Origin: an uncultured Alteromonadaceae bacterium
GTDB lineage: Bacteria; Pseudomonadota; Gammaproteobacteria; Enterobacterales; Alteromonadaceae
DNA length: 64,000 bases
Direction: 5' to 3'
Assembly (NCBI GenBank): GCA_947501935.1
Contig: CANMXU010000023.1
Span: 1-64,000 of the forward strand
Below the pieces are notes generated by a model that worked only from the letters and a program-made list of their open reading frames with translations, was not told where the DNA came from and did not search any database. Numbering within the stretch: the stretch's first letter is position 1; each line of letters begins with the position of its first letter. A program made the translations under genes and the position numbers. Below, piece after piece: positions 44,443 through 54,001 of the stretch.

Positions 44443-45393
44443 ATGACAATTAAACTCGGCATTGTGATGGATCCCATCTCACAGGTGAACATCAAAAAAG
44501 ACTCTTCAATGGCAATGTTGCTGGAAGCCCAAAAGCGTGGCTACCAGTTATATTACATGGAAATGAAAGACTTATACCTAGAGCAAGGCAGCTGTCGGGC
44601 GCAAACTCAGCAAGTAAAAGTATTTGACGATGCCGATAAATGGTATGAATTATCAGCCGTTGAAGATATTGCGGTAGCTGATCTTGACGCTGTGTTAATG
44701 CGTAAAGATCCACCGTTTGATACAGAATATATTTATGCAACTTACATATTAGAGCGTGCCGAAGTTGCAGGTACTTTAATTGTAAACAAGCCGCAAAGTT
44801 TACGCGATTGTAATGAAAAACTGTTCACGGCATGGTTCCCTGAGCTAACACCGAAAACCTTAGTAACCCGTAGCAATGAAAAAATCCGTCAATTTCATCA
44901 AGACTTAAAAGACATTATTATCAAACCACTTGACGGTATGGGCGGTTCATCTATTTTCCGTATCGGTGAAAACGACCCCAACGTTGGCGTTATTTTAGAA
45001 ACACTTACCAACCATGGCGAGCAATATGCGATGGTACAAGAGTACATGCCAGCAATTACTGACGGCGACAAACGCATCCTTATTGTTAACGGTGAACCTA
45101 TGCCTTATTGCCTAGCGCGTATTCCTGCACAGGGCGAAACTCGTGGTAACTTAGCCGCAGGTGGTCGTGGCGAAGCAAGACCCCTTAGCCCTAGTGATAA
45201 GCTAATAGCTGAAACAATTGCTCCTGAATTGAAAAAACGTGGTCTATACTTTGTAGGGTTAGACGTTATTGGTGACAAGGTTACCGAAATAAACGTCACC
45301 AGTCCTACCTGTATTAGAGAAATTGAAGCAGCATATCCAATCAATATCAGTGGTAAGTTAATGGACGCCATTGAAGAAGCACTCGAACGTTAA
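44443..45393 (+). CDS. gshB: Glutathione synthetase
   Basis: ATP-grasp ligase of 316 aa joining gamma-glutamylcysteine and glycine. Signatures: IKLGIVMDPISQV at the N terminus, VLMRKDPPFDTEYIY, DIIIKPLDGMGGSSIF, RGNLAAGGRGEARPL and EINVTSPTCIREIE. TTAGGA precedes the ATG. The following gene starts downstream of its stop. Confidence 0.97.
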   Translation: MTIKLGIVMDPISQVNIKKDSSMAMLLEAQKRGYQLYYMEMKDLYLEQGSCRAQTQQVKVFDDADKWYELSAVEDIAVADLDAVLMRKDPPFDTEYIYATYILERAEVAGTLIVNKPQSLRDCNEKLFTAWFPELTPKTLVTRSNEKIRQFHQDLKDIIIKPLDGMGGSSIFRIGENDPNVGVILETLTNHGEQYAMVQEYMPAITDGDKRILIVNGEPMPYCLARIPAQGETRGNLAAGGRGEARPLSPSDKLIAETIAPELKKRGLYFVGLDVIGDKVTEINVTSPTCIREIEAAYPINISGKLMDAIEEALER

Positions 45394-45427
45394 TAGTAAA
45401 ATTAACCGTAATAAAAGAGGTGATATT

Positions 45428-45982
45428 GTGGAAAGTTTTGAAAATCAATTACTAATCGCTATGCCATCGTTAGATGACTCTTACTTTAATAAAAGCGTTA
45501 CTTACATTTGTGAACATAATGACAAAGGCGCTATGGGGCTTATTATTAATTTGCCTGTTAACCTCACTTTAAGTGAGTTATTGTCGCAAATTAATGACGA
45601 ACTTGAAGAAACCCCTTCGCTAGAACAATTAGTATTAACTGGCGGGCCGGTATCTCAAGACCGCGGTTTTGTACTACATAGCCCACAAGCAGGCTGGCAC
45701 AGCTCACTCGCCTTAAGTGACGAGGTGATGATAACCACCTCAAAAGATATTTTAATGGCTTTAGGTACTGAAGAAGCGCCAGAAAAATTTCTAGTCACTT
45801 TAGGCTACGCCGGCTGGGGGCCTGGGCAACTTGAACAAGAAATACAGGCAAACTCTTGGTTAATGGCGCCAGCAGATGAAGATATTTTATTTCATACCCC
45901 ACACGATCAGCGTTGGAAAAAAGCCACAGCAAAACTTGGCATTGATCTCGCGCATTTATCTTCTGACATTGGACACGCTTAG
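45428..45982 (+). CDS. yqgE: UPF0301/AlgH family protein YqgE
   Basis: Protein of 184 aa. The GTG start at 45428 gives VESFENQLLIAMPSLDDSYF, which aligns with family N termini and has AGAGG 7 bases upstream; a longer in-frame version overlapping gshB is unlikely. Other marks are TYICEHNDKGAMGLIINLP and GYAGWGPGQLEQEI. The role is unclear (a homologue was linked to alginate control in Pseudomonas). It ends one base into ruvX. Confidence 0.92.
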   Translation: MESFENQLLIAMPSLDDSYFNKSVTYICEHNDKGAMGLIINLPVNLTLSELLSQINDELEETPSLEQLVLTGGPVSQDRGFVLHSPQAGWHSSLALSDEVMITTSKDILMALGTEEAPEKFLVTLGYAGWGPGQLEQEIQANSWLMAPADEDILFHTPHDQRWKKATAKLGIDLAHLSSDIGHA

Positions 45983-46428
45983 TGAGTAAATCAACAAAAC
46001 CTGAAAAAATTGGCATGCGTACGTTAATCGGCTTCGACTTTGGTAAAAAATACATTGGCGTTGCCGTTGGCCAAGAAATGACCGGCAATGCCACGGCATT
46101 AGGCTCAATTAAAGCCAAAGACGGCATTCCTAATTGGCCGAGTCTTGAAGGTTATGTAAAAGAATGGCAGCCTGACTTAATTATAGTGGGCTTGCCACTA
46201 AATATGGATGGCAGCGAACAGCAACTGACCTTAGACGCCAAAAAATTTGGTAATCGAGTATCAGGCCGTTTAGGGGTGAAAGTTGCCTTTCAAGATGAAC
46301 GCTTAACCACCGCCGATGCCAAAGAACAACTCTTTGCGCGTGGTGGTTATCGTAATTTGAAAAAAGATAATATTGACGCAGAGTCGGCCAAACTGATTTT
46401 AGAAAGTTACTTCGAACAAATCAGTTAA
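45982..46428 (+). CDS. ruvX: Putative Holliday-junction resolvase / pre-16S rRNA nuclease YqgF
   Basis: RNase H-like protein of 148 aa from the GTG at 45982 (overlapping the yqgE stop by one base), or 137 aa from the ATG at 46015, which matches family N termini better. The catalytic motifs are IGFDFGKKYIGVAVG, LIIVGLPLNMDG, DERLTT and DAESAKLILE. It is thought to trim the 5' end of 16S rRNA. Its 3' end runs into a heptamer-periodic repeat. Confidence 0.92.
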   Translation: MSKSTKPEKIGMRTLIGFDFGKKYIGVAVGQEMTGNATALGSIKAKDGIPNWPSLEGYVKEWQPDLIIVGLPLNMDGSEQQLTLDAKKFGNRVSGRLGVKVAFQDERLTTADAKEQLFARGGYRNLKKDNIDAESAKLILESYFEQIS

Positions 46429-46492
46429 TAGCTCAAAGCAAGCAGCTATAAGTGAAAAGCTTTAAGCATAAAAAATAAAAGCTACAAGAAGC
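46429..46492 (+). repeat. Degenerate heptamer array after ruvX
   Basis: AGC or AGT triplets recur at 46430, 46437, 46444, 46451, 46458 and 46465, exactly 7 bases apart, starting two bases after the ruvX stop. In gene sense the unit is AGCTnnA-like, the same polarity relative to the gene as the other arrays. Confidence 0.7.
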
Positions 46493-46541
46493 CAGTTTAA
46501 CGGCTAATTTGTAGCTTTTTTTATGGCTTGTAACTTATCAC

Positions 46542-46611
46542 TTAAAGCTTTTAGCTTATCGCTTTTAACTTTTAACTTTTAGCTTTTAGCTTTTAGCTTT
46601 TAGCTTTTAGC
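46542..46611 (-). repeat. Ten-unit heptamer array abutting the pilU stop
   Basis: Ten heptamers in exact register. In gene sense, directly after TAA: five GCTAAAA, two GTTAAAA, GCGATAA, GCTAAAA, GCTTTAA. The array begins at the base after the pilU stop codon. It faces the opposite-sense ruvX array, so the 46.43-46.61 kb spacer can fold as a large imperfect hairpin. Confidence 0.92.
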
Positions 46612-47742
46612 TTACTTAAACTCTTCGTTTTCTAAACCGTCAAGGGTTACACCACTTAACGCACCAACGCCGCCTTGATCATTACTTCTAAGTTTGATCA
46701 TCAAGCGTAAGTCATTAGGTGAATCGGCATGATGAAGCGCATCAGCGTAATTAATTAAACCTTGTTGATAAAGGTTAAATAGCGCCTGATCAAAGGTTTG
46801 CATGCCCTGTTCAGTTGATTTTTCCATCACCTCTTTAATGCTGCCAACTTCACCTTTTTTGATCAATTCTGCGATATATGGCGAGTTCAGTAAAATTTCA
46901 ATGGCAGCAACACGGCCATTGCCATCTCGGGTTGGCACTAATTGCTGAGCAATAACGCCGCGCAAGTTTAAGGCGAGATCAAACAACAATTTACCATGCT
47001 GCTCAGCAGGTACTAAATGCATAATACGGTCAATGGCTTGGTTAGCGTTATTCGCATGCAGCGTAGCAATACACAAATGCCCAGTTTCAGCAAAACTTAA
47101 GGCATGCTCCATTATTTCTTGGCTACGAATTTCACCAATGAGAATAACGTCAGGCGCTTGGCGTAACGAGCTTTTTAACGCCGCGTCAAAACTTTCAGTA
47201 TCCAGCCCAACTTCTCGTTGGGTGATCATGCTTTTGCCATGCTCATGAACAAATTCAACCGGGTCTTCAATGGTTAAAATATGGCCGCGAGCGTTATGAT
47301 TACGATAACCGATTAATGACGCCATAGAGGTTGATTTACCGGTACCGGTGCCACCAACAAACAGCACTAAACCGCGTTTAGACATCACCACATCTTTGAG
47401 TACAGACGGTAAGCCAAGTTCGTCTGAGTCTGGAATTTCAGTAACAATACGGCGAATAACCATACCGGCCATATCGCGCTGCCAAAAAGCTGAAACACGA
47501 AATCGACCAATGTCGTCAATAGAAATGGCGAAGTTACATTCTTTCTCGCTGTCAAACTGTAACTTTTGTTTTTCGTTCATCGCATCGTGAACTAAAGCTA
47601 AAGACTGTTCAGCCGACAAACTTTGCTCATCAATAGGTACTAACTCTCCGTTAATTTTGGCACTAACGGGGAGTTTTGCAGTAACAAACATGTCTGATGC
47701 ATCTTTTTGCACCATTTTTTCTAATAAGTCATGGAAATTCAT
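46612..47742 (-). CDS. pilU: Type IV pilus retraction ATPase PilU
   Basis: PilT-like hexameric ATPase of 376 aa. Walker A is GGTGTGKSTS, the Asp box is ILTIEDPVEFVHEH, Walker B is DVILIGEIRSQE and the His box is HLCIATLHANNA. The longer C-terminal tail (to LDGLENEEFK) fits PilU, which assists PilT in retracting type IV pili. It lies 63 bases after pilT in the same operon. Confidence 0.93.
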   Translation of the reverse strand: MNFHDLLEKMVQKDASDMFVTAKLPVSAKINGELVPIDEQSLSAEQSLALVHDAMNEKQKLQFDSEKECNFAISIDDIGRFRVSAFWQRDMAGMVIRRIVTEIPDSDELGLPSVLKDVVMSKRGLVLFVGGTGTGKSTSMASLIGYRNHNARGHILTIEDPVEFVHEHGKSMITQREVGLDTESFDAALKSSLRQAPDVILIGEIRSQEIMEHALSFAETGHLCIATLHANNANQAIDRIMHLVPAEQHGKLLFDLALNLRGVIAQQLVPTRDGNGRVAAIEILLNSPYIAELIKKGEVGSIKEVMEKSTEQGMQTFDQALFNLYQQGLINYADALHHADSPNDLRLMIKLRSNDQGGVGALSGVTLDGLENEEFK

Positions 47743-47805
47743 TTGTCTTACCTTAAAGCACTACAACTAATTAAGTGCCTAATTAATAAAAGGTTATGAG
47801 AAGTT

Positions 47806-48849
47806 TTAAAAATTCTTAAACTGGCCTTTATCAACGGCTTTATCCATTGCATCTTGCTTAGAAATCAAGCCACGATTAACCAAGCCTTGTAAACATTGAT
47901 CCATAGTTTGCATACCGTTTGACATCCCGGTTTGAATCGCTGAATACATTTGCGCAATTTTATCTTCACGGATCAAGTTTCTAATTGCTGGCACGCCGAT
48001 CATAATTTCATGCGCCGCCACTCGGCCCCCGCCAACTTTCTTCACTAGCGTTTGAGAAATAACTGCACGCAGTGATTCAGATAACATTGAACGCACCATA
48101 GATTTTTCTTCCGCAGGGAATACATCAATAATACGGTCAATGGTTTTTGGCGCTGAGGTGGTATGCAAGGTACCAAAAACTAAATGCCCCGTTTCTGCAG
48201 CGGTCATGGCTAATCGTATGGTTTCCAAATCACGCATTTCACCAACTAAGATAACATCGGGATCTTCACGTAATGCTGAACGTAAAGCATTACTAAAACT
48301 TAAGGTATCGCGGTGTACTTCCCGTTGGTTAATCAAACACATTTTATTTTCATGAACAAATTCGATTGGATCTTCAATCGTTAAAATATGGTGATACTTG
48401 TTACTATTAATATAGTCGACCATGGCGGCAAGTGTCGTTGATTTACCCGAGCCCGTTGGCCCTGTCACTAAAACTAAGCCGCGCGGGGTATCAGAAATAT
48501 CACGAAAAATATCGGGACAACCTAAATCATCAAGCGATAATATTTTACTTGGGATGGTACGAAATACCGCTGAAGGACCACGATTTTGATTAAAAGCATT
48601 TACCCTGAAACGAGCCAGGTTAGGCACTTCAAACGAGAAATCAACCTCTAAATTTTCTTCATATTCTTTACGCTGGCGGTCATTCATTATGTCATAAACC
48701 AAGGCGTTAACATCTTTAGCATCAAAAGCAGGTATGTTAAGCTTGCGCACATCACCGTCTACACGAATTGAAGGCGGCACACCGGTTGATAAATGTAAGT
48801 CAGATGCATTATTTTGCACACTGAACGCTAATAATTCGGTAATATCCAT
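47806..48849 (-). CDS. pilT: Type IV pilus retraction ATPase PilT
   Basis: Hexameric ATPase of 347 aa powering pilus retraction and twitching. It starts MDITELLAFSVQNNASDLHLSTG. Walker A is GPTGSGKSTT, then ILTIEDPIEFVHEN, DVILVGEMRDLET and HLVFGTLHTTSA. The C-terminal IREDKIAQMYSAIQTG matches the AIRNLIRE retraction motif region. It is divergent from yggS across a 59-bp gap, a conserved arrangement. Confidence 0.96.
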   Translation of the reverse strand: MDITELLAFSVQNNASDLHLSTGVPPSIRVDGDVRKLNIPAFDAKDVNALVYDIMNDRQRKEYEENLEVDFSFEVPNLARFRVNAFNQNRGPSAVFRTIPSKILSLDDLGCPDIFRDISDTPRGLVLVTGPTGSGKSTTLAAMVDYINSNKYHHILTIEDPIEFVHENKMCLINQREVHRDTLSFSNALRSALREDPDVILVGEMRDLETIRLAMTAAETGHLVFGTLHTTSAPKTIDRIIDVFPAEEKSMVRSMLSESLRAVISQTLVKKVGGGRVAAHEIMIGVPAIRNLIREDKIAQMYSAIQTGMSNGMQTMDQCLQGLVNRGLISKQDAMDKAVDKGQFKNF

Positions 48850-48908
48850 ACAAACCTCTTAATCAAATGTAATGAATGCCCGCTTGGGGCTTTTTATAAG
48901 TTTAACTC

Positions 48909-49583
48909 ATGACTGATATTAAAAATAACCTCTGCCAGATAAAACAGCAAATATCGCATCTTTGTCAGCAAAGCTCTAGAGCAAATAACGCGGTAACTTT
49001 ATTAGCTGTCAGTAAAACTAAACCTTCACTAGCCATTGAACAAGCCTACCAAGCCGGACAAAGAGCCTTTGGTGAAAACTATGTGCAAGAAGCAGTAGAA
49101 AAAGTTCAGCAATTAAGTCATTTAGCTGATATTTCTTGGCATTTTATTGGCCCTATTCAATCGAATAAAACCAAACACATTGCCGAACACTTTGCTTGGG
49201 TTCATAGCGTTGAGCGAGAAAAAATTGCCATGCGTTTAAATGAACATAGGTCGAATCAAGATACTCCGCTAAACGTTTGTTTACAAGTGAATATTAGCCA
49301 AGAACAGACAAAATCAGGGATTGATAAAAGTGAGTTATTCGCCCTCGCTGAAATTGTGCACAACTGCGAGAATTTATCGCTGCGTGGCATAATGGCGATA
49401 CCTGAAAAAAATGCGCCTTTAAGTACTTATCAAACCATGCATGAGTTGTTTTTATCATTAAAGGCCAAATATAACAGTGTAGATACATTGTCGATGGGCA
49501 TGTCGAACGATATGAGTGAGGCAATTGCATCAGGCTCAACTATGGTGCGCGTAGGTAGTGCTATTTTTGGTGCTAGAAATTAA
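48909..49583 (+). CDS. yggS: PLP homeostasis protein YggS
   Basis: PLP-binding single-domain protein of 224 aa. The PLP lysine is in LLAVSKTKP (about residue 36), followed by GENYVQEA, WHFIGPIQSNK, LSMGMSNDM and STMVRVGSAIFG. It buffers cellular PLP and has no known enzyme activity. It is first in the yggS-proC-yggT series. Confidence 0.96.
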   Translation: MTDIKNNLCQIKQQISHLCQQSSRANNAVTLLAVSKTKPSLAIEQAYQAGQRAFGENYVQEAVEKVQQLSHLADISWHFIGPIQSNKTKHIAEHFAWVHSVEREKIAMRLNEHRSNQDTPLNVCLQVNISQEQTKSGIDKSELFALAEIVHNCENLSLRGIMAIPEKNAPLSTYQTMHELFLSLKAKYNSVDTLSMGMSNDMSEAIASGSTMVRVGSAIFGARN

Positions 49584-49608
49584 TTAATAAAATACCCCTA
49601 GGGAAATT

Positions 49609-50427
49609 ATGAACAAAGTTGCATTTATTGGCGCTGGTAACATGAACGCTGGCGTTATTGGTGGTTTAGTCGGCTCAGGTTTTACCGCTGAAAATATTAT
49701 TGTTTCAAATCCATCGCCAGAAAAACGCGTTGCGCTAAAAGCGAAATTGGGCATTAATGAAACCGCTGATAACATTGAAGCAGCCAACTTTGCTGACACC
49801 ATTGTGTTAGGGGTTAAACCTCATCTAATCGCCGATGTTTGCCAAGAAATTGCTAAGCAAGTAGATATATCCAATAAATGCTTTATCTCGGTTGCCGCCG
49901 GCTGCACCTTAGCGCAAATTCAAAAAGCTTTAGGCGCTAACACTGCCGTTGTCCGCACTATGCCCAATACGCCATCACAATTAGGCTTAGGCATGACTGG
50001 CATGTTTGCCTCACCACAAGTAAACACTGAGCAAAAAGCTTTTTCCGAGTCGTTAATGCTAGCCGCCGGTGAAATTGTTTGGCTTGCTCAAGAACATCAA
50101 ATTGACCACATCATTGCGTTATCAGGCTCTGGGCCTGCTTACTTTTTCCTCTTTATGGAAGCAATGGAAAAACAAGCCCGTGAATATGGTTTTGACCAAG
50201 CGATGAGCCGTAAAATAGTGCAACAAACCGCATTAGGCGCAGCGAGCATGGTGGTTGAAAACCCTGAACTTTCCATCAGTCAGTTACGCGAAAATGTAAC
50301 CTCTAAAGGTGGTACTACCCAAGCGGCGTTAAAAACCTTTACTGACGGCGGTTTGCCACAATTGGTAACAAATGCAATGAGCTCTGCTGTGGCTAGAGCT
50401 CAAGAAATAGCGCAAAATAACGATTAA
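49609..50427 (+). CDS. proC: Pyrroline-5-carboxylate reductase
   Basis: NADPH-dependent reductase of 272 aa for the last step of proline synthesis. N-terminal Rossmann motif VAFIGAGNMNAGVIGGL, then VVRTMPNTPSQLG, ALSGSGPAYFFLFMEAM and the C-terminal VTSKGGTTQAALKTF. It begins 25 bases after yggS. Confidence 0.97.
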   Translation: MNKVAFIGAGNMNAGVIGGLVGSGFTAENIIVSNPSPEKRVALKAKLGINETADNIEAANFADTIVLGVKPHLIADVCQEIAKQVDISNKCFISVAAGCTLAQIQKALGANTAVVRTMPNTPSQLGLGMTGMFASPQVNTEQKAFSESLMLAAGEIVWLAQEHQIDHIIALSGSGPAYFFLFMEAMEKQAREYGFDQAMSRKIVQQTALGAASMVVENPELSISQLRENVTSKGGTTQAALKTFTDGGLPQLVTNAMSSAVARAQEIAQNND

Positions 50428-50493
50428 TATATTTCCCCTTATTGCTATAACGTTAATAGCAGTAAGGTTTTTATCATTCCATCGGAGAAAAAA

Positions 50494-51042
50494 ATGGAAG
50501 CTGTAAATTATTTGCTCAAGTTCGCTTTTGATACTTTTTTAATGATCCTCATTATGCGTGTTTGGCTACAATGGGTTCGTGCTGACTTTTACAACCCGCT
50601 TAGCCAGTTCATTGTAAAAGTAAGTAACCCTTTAGTTACGCCAATGCGTCGTATTATTCCTAGCTTAGGCGGTTTAGATTTAGCAACTATCGTACTGGCG
50701 TATTTGGTTGGTGTATTAGCTTTTATTATCATCCCTGCTTTAAATGGCGGTCCGGTTGATTTTATTTTAGCAGCTTACTTAGGTTTGCTTTTTGTTATTA
50801 AACAAGCCGGTATTTTACTGTTTATTATCATGCTTGTTATGGCGTTAATGAGCTGGGTAGTACAAGGTTATAACCCAACTCAAGTGGTATTCCATCAACT
50901 CACTGAACCTTTTTTGCGCCCAATCAGGTCTATTATTCCAAGTATTGGTGGTTTAGATTTATCGGTATTAATTGCCTTTTTATTGCTTAATGTAATTAAT
51001 ATCTTTTTATCAGGCTCATTGCCTTATTGGGCAATTATTTAG
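50494..51042 (+). CDS. yggT: YggT family membrane protein
   Basis: Protein of 182 aa with two repeats of the YGGT unit, each a membrane segment followed by NPLSQFIVKVSNPLVTPMRRIIPSLGGLD or the related FLRPIRSIIPSIGGLDLS. About four to five membrane spans are expected. The function is unsettled (linked to osmotic or membrane roles). A strong GGAG lies 6 bases before the start. It follows proC as in E. coli. Confidence 0.92.
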   Translation: MEAVNYLLKFAFDTFLMILIMRVWLQWVRADFYNPLSQFIVKVSNPLVTPMRRIIPSLGGLDLATIVLAYLVGVLAFIIIPALNGGPVDFILAAYLGLLFVIKQAGILLFIIMLVMALMSWVVQGYNPTQVVFHQLTEPFLRPIRSIIPSIGGLDLSVLIAFLLLNVINIFLSGSLPYWAII

Positions 51043-51127
51043 TTTAGGCATTGCCCACAAAATACGCATATGCAAAGAATGGCTTATACTTAATAAGCAA
51101 TGGTTCAGTGTGATAAAGGAACAACTG

Positions 51128-51565
51128 ATGAAACATATATTTAAATCGCTAATGGTAGTAGCGCTGCTAGCTGGCTTTATCAGCTCGGCTAGTGCAGAGA
51201 ACATGAAAAAACTTGGTTCGTTTAATGTCCATTACATGGCTATTGGCGCAACTTTTTTAACGCCTGAAATTGCTAAAACTTACGGTATTGAGCGCAGTCG
51301 CTATAATGGTTTAATTAATATTTCAGTGCTTGATAACAGTCAAAAATCTACACCTGCAAAATCGGTAAAAATTACTGGTACTGCTCGTAATGATATTGGC
51401 CAAATTAAAACCTTAGACTTTGACGAAGTTAAAGAAGGACAAGCCATTTATTATTTGTCGCAGCTTAAATACAGCGATGAAGAAACCTTTTATTTTGACA
51501 TCACCATAAGTGACGGCAAAGAAAGCCATAATTTAAAATTTACGCAAAAGTTTTACGTCGACTAA
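51128..51565 (+). CDS. DUF4426 periplasmic protein
   Basis: Protein of 145 aa. The ATG at 51128 follows AAAGGA and opens a signal peptide (KHIFKSLMVVALLAGFISSASA, processed near ASA). The mature part (FNVHYMAIGATFLTPEIAKTYGI) matches the DUF4426 family, which commonly sits between yggT and rdgB in marine gammaproteobacteria. Function unknown. It ends in a strong terminator. Confidence 0.85.
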   Translation: MKHIFKSLMVVALLAGFISSASAENMKKLGSFNVHYMAIGATFLTPEIAKTYGIERSRYNGLINISVLDNSQKSTPAKSVKITGTARNDIGQIKTLDFDEVKEGQAIYYLSQLKYSDEETFYFDITISDGKESHNLKFTQKFYVD

Positions 51566-51591
51566 CTTAGTCAGCAAAACTTCTTAGCTTT

Positions 51592-51636
51592 AAAAGGCAT
51601 TAGCAGTTAATGATAAATGCTAATGCCTTTTTTATT
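51592..51636 (+). terminator. Rho-independent terminator after the DUF4426 gene
   Basis: Perfect 13-bp stem AAAAGGCATTAGC / GCTAATGCCTTTT with a 14-base loop, then TTTATT. It closes the yggS-proC-yggT-DUF4426 unit. Confidence 0.9.
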
Positions 51637-51717
51637 TCCACCGCTCACTTATACCCATTTATCACGCTTTCAGGTATTATTGCCGCCAATATTATCCTCA
51701 TAATCAAAGAAATATTT

Positions 51718-52305
51718 ATGTCTACTATCGTGCTCGCCACCGGCAACCAAGGCAAAGTAAAAGAATTAGCGCATTTACTTGGCGCTCAGAACATTAATGT
51801 TGTTCCGCAAAGTGATTTTAATGTTGAAGATGCTGACGAAACCGGCACCACTTTTGTTGAAAACGCGATAATTAAAGCGCGCCACGCTGCAAAAATTACC
51901 GGCCTGCCCGCAATTGCTGATGACTCAGGTTTAGAAGTTGATGCATTACAAGGTGCTCCGGGGATTTATTCAGCGCGTTATGCTGGTGAAAATGCTAGTG
52001 ATGACGACAATACCAATAAGCTTTTAACGGCTCTAGAAAATACTCCTGATAATGAACGTAGTGCACGTTTTCATTGTGTTTTAGTGTATATGAAACATCA
52101 CCTAGACCCAACGCCGATTATTTGTCATGGCGTGTGGGAAGGTACTATTGGCCGTGAAAAATTTGGTGAGCAAGGTTTTGGTTACGATCCAGTATTTTGG
52201 CAAGCTGATTTACAAATGAGCTCAGCACAACTTCCGCGTGATATTAAAAATGCCTTAAGTCATCGCGGCAAAGCCTTGGCTCAATTAGTTAAGCATTTCG
52301 AGTAA
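51718..52305 (+). CDS. rdgB: dITP/XTP pyrophosphatase
   Basis: Ham1-family nucleotide-cleansing enzyme of 195 aa. The start is at MSTIVLATGNQGKVKEL, the family N terminus; a longer open frame to 51610 overlaps the terminator and is rejected. Key motifs are DETGTTFVENAIIKAR, PAIADDSGLEVDAL and GFGYDPVF. It removes inosine and xanthosine triphosphates. hemW follows directly. Confidence 0.95.
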   Translation: MSTIVLATGNQGKVKELAHLLGAQNINVVPQSDFNVEDADETGTTFVENAIIKARHAAKITGLPAIADDSGLEVDALQGAPGIYSARYAGENASDDDNTNKLLTALENTPDNERSARFHCVLVYMKHHLDPTPIICHGVWEGTIGREKFGEQGFGYDPVFWQADLQMSSAQLPRDIKNALSHRGKALAQLVKHFE

Positions 52306-53463
52306 TTGGCCTTGTTAATAAATCCGCCGCTTTCCCTTTATATTCACATACCTTGGTGTGTGCAAAAATGTCCGTATTGTGACTTTAATTCTCATAGTCT
52401 TAAAGAAGTTATTCCTGAAGATGATTATGTGAAAGCGCTAATTGCTGATTTAGACGCCGACATTGAAAAGTTTCAATTAACCAGCCGCCCACTACATAGT
52501 ATTTTTATTGGCGGCGGCACCCCTAGCCTATTTTCTTCGTCAGCAATAAAAGCATTACTTGAGCAAGTATTAGCGCGTTTTGAGCATGATGAAAACATTG
52601 AGATAACCTTAGAAGCTAACCCCGGCACAGTAGAAGCTGACAAGTTTATTGGCTTTGCTAAAGCCGGTGTTTCAAGATTATCGATTGGCGTGCAAAGTTT
52701 TTCATCAGATAAACTAATAAAACTTGGCCGTATACACGACAGTGACCAAGCCGTTACCGCCGCGCAATTGGCAAAAACCTGTGGCGTAAAAAGTTTTAAT
52801 TTAGACCTAATGCACGGCTTACCCCAGCAAAGTGTTGAGCATGCTTTAGATGACTTGAAAAAGGCGATTGCCCTGAATCCTGATCATATTTCATGGTATC
52901 AACTGACCATAGAGCCCAATACTGCATTTCATTCTAAACCGCCAACCTTACCGCAAGACGAAGTGCTATGGGATATTCAAGACCAAGGCATGCAGTTGTT
53001 AAGCGCTGCTGGTTATCAGCAATATGAAATTTCAGCCTATACCAAAAACAATAAACACTGTCAGCATAACCTTAATTATTGGCGTTTTGGTGATTACCTA
53101 GGCATTGGCTGTGGCGCACACGGAAAAATTACTGATACCAAAGAACAGACAATATATCGCACCATTAAAGTAAAACATCCAAAAGGTTATTTAGACCAAA
53201 GCCGCGAATACCTTGATCATTTAAAGCAAGTGAGTGTTGAAGAGCTACCATTTGAATTTATGATGAACCAATTACGCTTGCAAGAATCGTTTTCATTAAC
53301 TGACTTTGAACAAGCAACCGGCCTAAGTAGCGAAACAATTGCAGCGAAGTTACAGCTAGCAGAGCAAAAGCAATTATTAAGCACAACTGAAAATGGCCAA
53401 GTTTGGCAGGTTACTCAGTTAGGTCATCGTTATTTAAATGATTTATTAGAGCTGTTCTTATGA
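52306..53463 (+). CDS. hemW: HemW, haem chaperone-like radical SAM protein
   Basis: Protein of 385 aa starting at TTG directly after the rdgB stop. The radical SAM cluster motif is CVQKCPYCDF (CxxxCxxC) in LYIHIPWC, and there is also GGGTPSLF. The C-terminal HemN-like domain follows. It was once called coproporphyrinogen oxidase, but the lack of HemN's extra residues and its place next to rdgB indicate HemW. Confidence 0.93.
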   Translation: MALLINPPLSLYIHIPWCVQKCPYCDFNSHSLKEVIPEDDYVKALIADLDADIEKFQLTSRPLHSIFIGGGTPSLFSSSAIKALLEQVLARFEHDENIEITLEANPGTVEADKFIGFAKAGVSRLSIGVQSFSSDKLIKLGRIHDSDQAVTAAQLAKTCGVKSFNLDLMHGLPQQSVEHALDDLKKAIALNPDHISWYQLTIEPNTAFHSKPPTLPQDEVLWDIQDQGMQLLSAAGYQQYEISAYTKNNKHCQHNLNYWRFGDYLGIGCGAHGKITDTKEQTIYRTIKVKHPKGYLDQSREYLDHLKQVSVEELPFEFMMNQLRLQESFSLTDFEQATGLSSETIAAKLQLAEQKQLLSTTENGQVWQVTQLGHRYLNDLLELFL

Positions 53464-53485
53464 GTGAAGTGTTGAGCGATTACCT

Positions 53486-54001
53486 ATGATTAAAGACGAT
53501 AATTTTTTCATGCAACGCGCATATGAATTAGCGCAACAAGCAGAAAGCTTTAATGAAATTCCTGTAGGTGCAGTTATTGTCGCTAATGGTGAAATTATTG
53601 GCGAAGGCTTTAATCAGTCAATTATGCTAAACGACCCATCTGCTCATGCTGAAATGTTGGCAATAAGAGCTGCAGGCCAGCATTTACAAAACTATCGTAT
53701 GCTCGATTGCACCTTATACGTAACTCTTGAGCCTTGCCCAATGTGCGCAGGTTTATTAGTGCATAGCCGAATAAAGCGCTTAGTTTACGCCAGCCCAGAT
53801 TTAAAAACAGGCTCAGCCCAAAGTGTATTTAATTTAGTGCAAAGTGAATACTTGAATCATCAAGTAGAAGTAACTGAGGGAGTGATGGCAAAAGAGTGTA
53901 GTAGCATGTTATCGGCCTTTTTTAAAAGACGCCGCGCCGAGAAAAAGGCTCAGAAGAAGGCGGAGAAAAATGCTAAAAATAATAACGTTGTTAATGAATG
54001 A
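53486..54001 (+). CDS. tadA: tRNA-specific adenosine deaminase
   Basis: Zinc deaminase of 171 aa converting A34 to inosine in tRNA-Arg. The catalytic motifs are PSAHAEMLAIR (His and Glu) and EPCPMCAGLLVHSRI (two Cys). The C-terminal tail (RRRAEKKAQKKAEKNAK) is unusually lysine-rich and low-complexity. The gene order tadA-mltF-purL is conserved, but a 740-bp accessory stretch separates tadA from mltF here. Confidence 0.95.
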   Translation: MIKDDNFFMQRAYELAQQAESFNEIPVGAVIVANGEIIGEGFNQSIMLNDPSAHAEMLAIRAAGQHLQNYRMLDCTLYVTLEPCPMCAGLLVHSRIKRLVYASPDLKTGSAQSVFNLVQSEYLNHQVEVTEGVMAKECSSMLSAFFKRRRAEKKAQKKAEKNAKNNNVVNE

